This document shows, in pieces, positions 60,901 to 64,000 of a stretch of 64,000 bases of DNA (position 1 is its first letter; every line of letters starts with the position of its first letter). The stretch is taken from positions 1 through 64,000 of the forward strand of contig CAVVPU010000257.1 in NCBI GenBank assembly GCA_963750015.1, written 5' to 3'. The notes under the pieces were generated by a model, which was not told the origin of the DNA, did not search any database, and saw only the letters and a program-made list of their open reading frames with translations. The stretch is from CAVVNC01 sp963750015 (GTDB taxonomy: Bacteria; Desulfobacterota; Syntrophorhabdia; Syntrophorhabdales; WCHB1-27). The position numbers and the translations under genes are program-made.

Positions 60901-63900
60901 ATGGCTGAGCTGCGGCGTCCTCTTCGTTCTTCTTCCACCGGCGGACGTATCCTTCCCTGGGCCGTACTCTTTGCCGGTCTTTTTATCACGGCAGGATTCT
61001 TTCTTGAAGGCCGTCAGACGGCGCTGAACGATTTCCGCGAGAGGTTCGAGGAACACGCTGACCTTCGCGCTCACTCGATGGTCCGGGAGATGGATGAGGC
61101 CATGCTCGTCATAGAGAATATCGGTCAATTCTGTCAAAAGGAGCGCGAGATCAGAAGCCGGTTTTCCGCCTTTGTCGGTCCTTTGCTCAAACATCACTCT
61201 CAGCTTGATGCTGTCGGATGGGTTCCAAAAGTTGCGGAAGGCACGCCCGGCCGGTTCTCCTACCCCATCCTTTGTTTGCAATCCTCTTCGGGGGACCGAA
61301 ATCCGATTGGGCTCGATTTGGGCTCCGATCAAGTTTTGCTGCCGGTTCTGGAAAGAGCGCGAGATTCGGGGGAGCCTGCGGCTGTCGACAATCGGCCGCG
61401 CATCACGGGGATCGGGAATCCCTCGGATCTTCTTGTTATCCAGCCAATATACGGGAAGCGTCACCTCTCCAGTGTGGCAGATCGAAAGGAATCCCTGGAA
61501 GGGTTCGTCCTTTCTGCGCTGAAAACAGATGAAATTTTTTCGACATCCGCCGATCCCAGGGCACCCGACGGATGTACCGTCGAGCTTCTCGACCTGTCAC
61601 CAGGGCAGGGAGAGAAACGCCTCCACCAATGGCCGACTCCGTCCCCGACCGGCTCCTCATCATCCCTGAGGTCTTCTCTGATCCCATCCTACCCACCCTA
61701 TCTGTTGAGGTTTTTTTCCGGAAAAGAATGGGGAATAAGGGTTCTTCCAGGCCAAGTTTACATGGGGAATAACTACGACTGCTCTTACTGGCTCCTCTTG
61801 CCCACAGGCCTGGCGATCGCCCTTGTACTGTGGCTTATGACGCTTTACATGAGAACCATACTTTCCCAGAGAGAGTGGACTAAAAGGGTCTTATCAGAAA
61901 GAACGGCCGAGTTGCACGAGCACGAGCAACATCTGGAAAGGCTCATAGAGGAGCGAACCGAATCCTTAAGTCGGAAGACTTCCTTTCTTGAGGCGCTGGC
62001 GGACACTTCAGTAGAGGGGATTCTTGTCGTCGATGGCGAGGGAAGGAGGCTGTTTCAGAATAAACGATATGCAGAGCTGTGGCGAGCACCTCATGATTTG
62101 TTGGACCAAAAAGACGAGGAGGCATGGACTCGGCATGTCTTAAAGATGGTCAAATATCCCGGTCTGTTCAGAATGGGCGAGGAGCGGCTATTTGCGCATC
62201 CCGATGAGACCTTCTGTGACGAGGTGGACCTGATCGACGAAAGGGTGCTTGAAAGGTACTCCGGCCGCCTCGTCGGCGATGACGGCAGACCTCATGAAAG
62301 GGTATTGAGATTCCGTGAAATTACCGACCGGAAGCGATCAGAAGAAGCGCTCCGTGCCTCGGAAGAAAGATATAGGATGGCCATCGACAACTCGAACGAC
62401 GGAATCGCCTTCGCAAGAGAAGGAAAGAATCTTTTTGTCAACCGCCGGTTTCTGGAAATATTCGGCTACGCCCTGGAGGAAGATGCCCTTGAAGATGAAA
62501 GCCTTGCCATCGTCCACCCGGGCGACCGGGAGCGCGTGGAACGCATCATGAGAAGAAAGATCAAGGCCGGACAGGCACCGTTCCGATACGAGTTCAAAGG
62601 CATAAAGAAAAACGGCACCACCGTCGAAGTGGAAGCAACTGTTTCGCCCGTCCTCTACCGCGGCGGTAACCTGTCTATTGTCCATTTCCATGACATCACA
62701 GAACGTAAGAGGGTGGAAGAGGCCCTCAGGGAGTCGGAAAACACGTTCAGGGATTTGGCGGAGAAGTCGATTGTAGGGATCTACTTGATCCAGGACGGGA
62801 GGTTCAGATACGTAAACTCACGGTTCGCCGAGATTCATGGATATACTCCCGAAGAGCTTATCGACCGGAAGGGCATCGAAGAGACGGCCGTGCGGGAGGA
62901 TATGGCGGCCGTGCTGGAGAATATAAGGAAAAGGATCTCTGGAGAGCTCGATCTGGTGCGAGGCGAATTCAGGATAGTCACGAAACAGGGTGAGACTAAG
63001 GACGTCGAGATCTACGGCAGCCATACCATGTTCCGGGGGCGAAAGGCCATTATAGGGACCTTGTTGGATGTCACCGAACGTAAACAAACAGAATCCATGC
63101 TCAGGTGGAAGACTGCTTTTCTGGAAGCCCAAGTCAATTCATCTCTGGACGGAATCCTTGCCATCGACAACCAAGGAAGGCACATCCTTCAGAACCAGAG
63201 AATTGCCGACCTGTGGAAGGTTCCTCAGCATATTCTCTGCGATAGGGAAGATTCCCGACGATTCGACTATATGGTAAGCATGACAAAGCACGAGGGTCAG
63301 TTCCGGCAAAAGGTCGACTACCTCATGCGTCATCCTAACGAGACGAGCCGGGATGAAATTGAGCTCAGGAACGGGATGGTTCTGGACACGTATTCCTGCC
63401 CGGTCCGCGGCGAGGAAGGAAAAAGTTACGGGCGCATATGGACCTTCCGTGATATTACCGAAATCAGGCGCTACTGGGATACTCTCGAAAGCCTGTCTGC
63501 CACCGACGGACTCACCGATCTTGCCAACAGAAGACGTTTCGATGACTTCTTAAGCCGAGAGTGGCGACGTAGCATGCGCGACCAGACCCTCTTGTCCCTT
63601 GTTCTCCTCGATATAGATTTTTTTAAAGAATTCAACGATCACTATGGACATCTGGCCGGCGATGACTGCCTGCGACAGATTGCGAGAATATTGCAGGAGG
63701 CGACCCAAAGGCCGGGTGACTTGGCGGCTCGCTACGGGGGTGAAGAATTTGCGTGCATCCTGCCGGACACCGATTCCGCGGGAGCCGTGGCCATGGCAAG
63801 CAGAATCAGGGAACAGGTGAACGCCGCCGGCATACCCCATTTCTTTTCATCGGTTGCGGACCACATTACGGTGAGCTTCGGTGTGGCGACCCTTGTGCCT

Positions 63901-64000
63901 TCACGAGGAGAATTGCCTTCGAATTTGATTCAGCTGGCAGACAAATTGCTTTACTCGGCCAAGCAAAACGGTCGCGATCAAATCAGAAGCTGGCAGCAGC
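60901..64000 (+). CDS. Membrane sensor diguanylate cyclase: CHASE-like, four PAS, GGDEF (partial)
   Basis: One uninterrupted frame from ATG 60901 to the window end; the 3' end is outside. A transmembrane helix at about 19–37 is followed by an extracytoplasmic CHASE-like domain (FVGPLLKHHSQLDAVGWVPKV near 84–104). A second helix is at about 296–317, then a short coiled region. PAS domains start near residues 361, 488, 614 and 739. The GGDEF domain has the active motif GGEEF (946–950) and the RPGD product-inhibition I-site five residues before it. It probably makes c-di-GMP in response to an extracellular ligand and redox or other PAS signals. The ribosome-binding site is weak. Confidence 0.9.
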   Translation, partial: MAELRRPLRSSSTGGRILPWAVLFAGLFITAGFFLEGRQTALNDFRERFEEHADLRAHSMVREMDEAMLVIENIGQFCQKEREIRSRFSAFVGPLLKHHSQLDAVGWVPKVAEGTPGRFSYPILCLQSSSGDRNPIGLDLGSDQVLLPVLERARDSGEPAAVDNRPRITGIGNPSDLLVIQPIYGKRHLSSVADRKESLEGFVLSALKTDEIFSTSADPRAPDGCTVELLDLSPGQGEKRLHQWPTPSPTGSSSSLRSSLIPSYPPYLLRFFSGKEWGIRVLPGQVYMGNNYDCSYWLLLPTGLAIALVLWLMTLYMRTILSQREWTKRVLSERTAELHEHEQHLERLIEERTESLSRKTSFLEALADTSVEGILVVDGEGRRLFQNKRYAELWRAPHDLLDQKDEEAWTRHVLKMVKYPGLFRMGEERLFAHPDETFCDEVDLIDERVLERYSGRLVGDDGRPHERVLRFREITDRKRSEEALRASEERYRMAIDNSNDGIAFAREGKNLFVNRRFLEIFGYALEEDALEDESLAIVHPGDRERVERIMRRKIKAGQAPFRYEFKGIKKNGTTVEVEATVSPVLYRGGNLSIVHFHDITERKRVEEALRESENTFRDLAEKSIVGIYLIQDGRFRYVNSRFAEIHGYTPEELIDRKGIEETAVREDMAAVLENIRKRISGELDLVRGEFRIVTKQGETKDVEIYGSHTMFRGRKAIIGTLLDVTERKQTESMLRWKTAFLEAQVNSSLDGILAIDNQGRHILQNQRIADLWKVPQHILCDREDSRRFDYMVSMTKHEGQFRQKVDYLMRHPNETSRDEIELRNGMVLDTYSCPVRGEEGKSYGRIWTFRDITEIRRYWDTLESLSATDGLTDLANRRRFDDFLSREWRRSMRDQTLLSLVLLDIDFFKEFNDHYGHLAGDDCLRQIARILQEATQRPGDLAARYGGEEFACILPDTDSAGAVAMASRIREQVNAAGIPHFFSSVADHITVSFGVATLVPSRGELPSNLIQLADKLLYSAKQNGRDQIRSWQQ

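Noticed and set aside
1..64000. CRISPR arrays, tRNA or rRNA genes, prophage or plasmid functions.
   Set aside because: No regularly spaced repeats, no cloverleaf or rRNA-like stretches and no phage or replication genes were seen anywhere in the window.

Overview
The window is one long surface-glycan biosynthesis island (about 1–60,600), followed by a divergent housekeeping/regulatory border (a YchF-family ATPase on the minus strand and a membrane sensor diguanylate cyclase on the plus strand that runs off the window). Apart from the insertion sequence, almost everything up to 57,047 is on the plus strand and tightly packed, with many 1–14 bp overlaps that suggest translational coupling. The gene content (dTDP-rhamnose and CDP-glucose enzymes, GtrA/GtrB-type polyprenyl-phosphate sugar enzymes, B12-binding radical SAM proteins, exosortase-era AsnB proteins, YchF, CHASE/PAS/GGDEF) and moderate GC content fit a Gram-negative anaerobe of the former Deltaproteobacteria (Desulfobacterota). 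That placement is an inference from gene style, not from a marker gene.

Layout. 1–4,700: nucleotide-sugar synthesis (rfbA, rfbD, rfbF, rfbG, an extended SDR). 4,700–12,270: a methyltransferase, then an unusual cassette of a thiamine-diphosphate enzyme, two tandem HpcH/HpaI-type aldolase paralogs (the second frameshifted), an SDR, a dehydroquinate-synthase-like cyclase, a GDPMH-like Nudix protein and a GtrB-type glycosyltransferase. 12,270–12,800: intergenic stretch holding the decayed 3' end of an IS30-family transposase. 12,800–26,700: a radical SAM/B12 enzyme, an AT-richer 807-aa membrane protein, a GtrA flippase-like protein whose stop codon was the target of an IS5/IS427-type insertion, a GT87-like enzyme, a GtrB-type GT2, AsnB, a methyltransferase, a GT4 and a UPF0104-type membrane protein. 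26,900–35,430: a patchwork of duplicated and decayed blocks, including a GT39-like/methyltransferase fusion and two copies of a methyltransferase pair that have decayed reciprocally. 35,480–51,620: three more radical SAM proteins, several methyltransferases, GT4, a frameshifted GT2 followed by an AsnB remnant, a frameshifted FkbM methyltransferase, and an intact GT2–AsnB–methyltransferase set. 51,680–57,050: a toroid-like protein, a zinc-ribbon methyltransferase, an FkbM remnant, a flippase and a GT2. 57,066–59,455: a minus-strand two-gene operon (GT2, GT39-like) with a good sigma70 promoter.

Working together, these genes plausibly make nucleotide-activated 6-deoxy sugars, load some of them on polyprenyl phosphate (several GtrB-like GT2s), flip them (GtrA, Wzx-like), and transfer them outside the membrane with GT-C enzymes, while AsnB proteins amidate and many SAM-dependent and radical SAM enzymes methylate or otherwise remodel the glycan. 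The most striking features are the uncharacterised TPP/aldolase/cyclase cassette and the clear record of duplication and decay: at least six gene remnants and three genes with a single-base (+1) frameshift.
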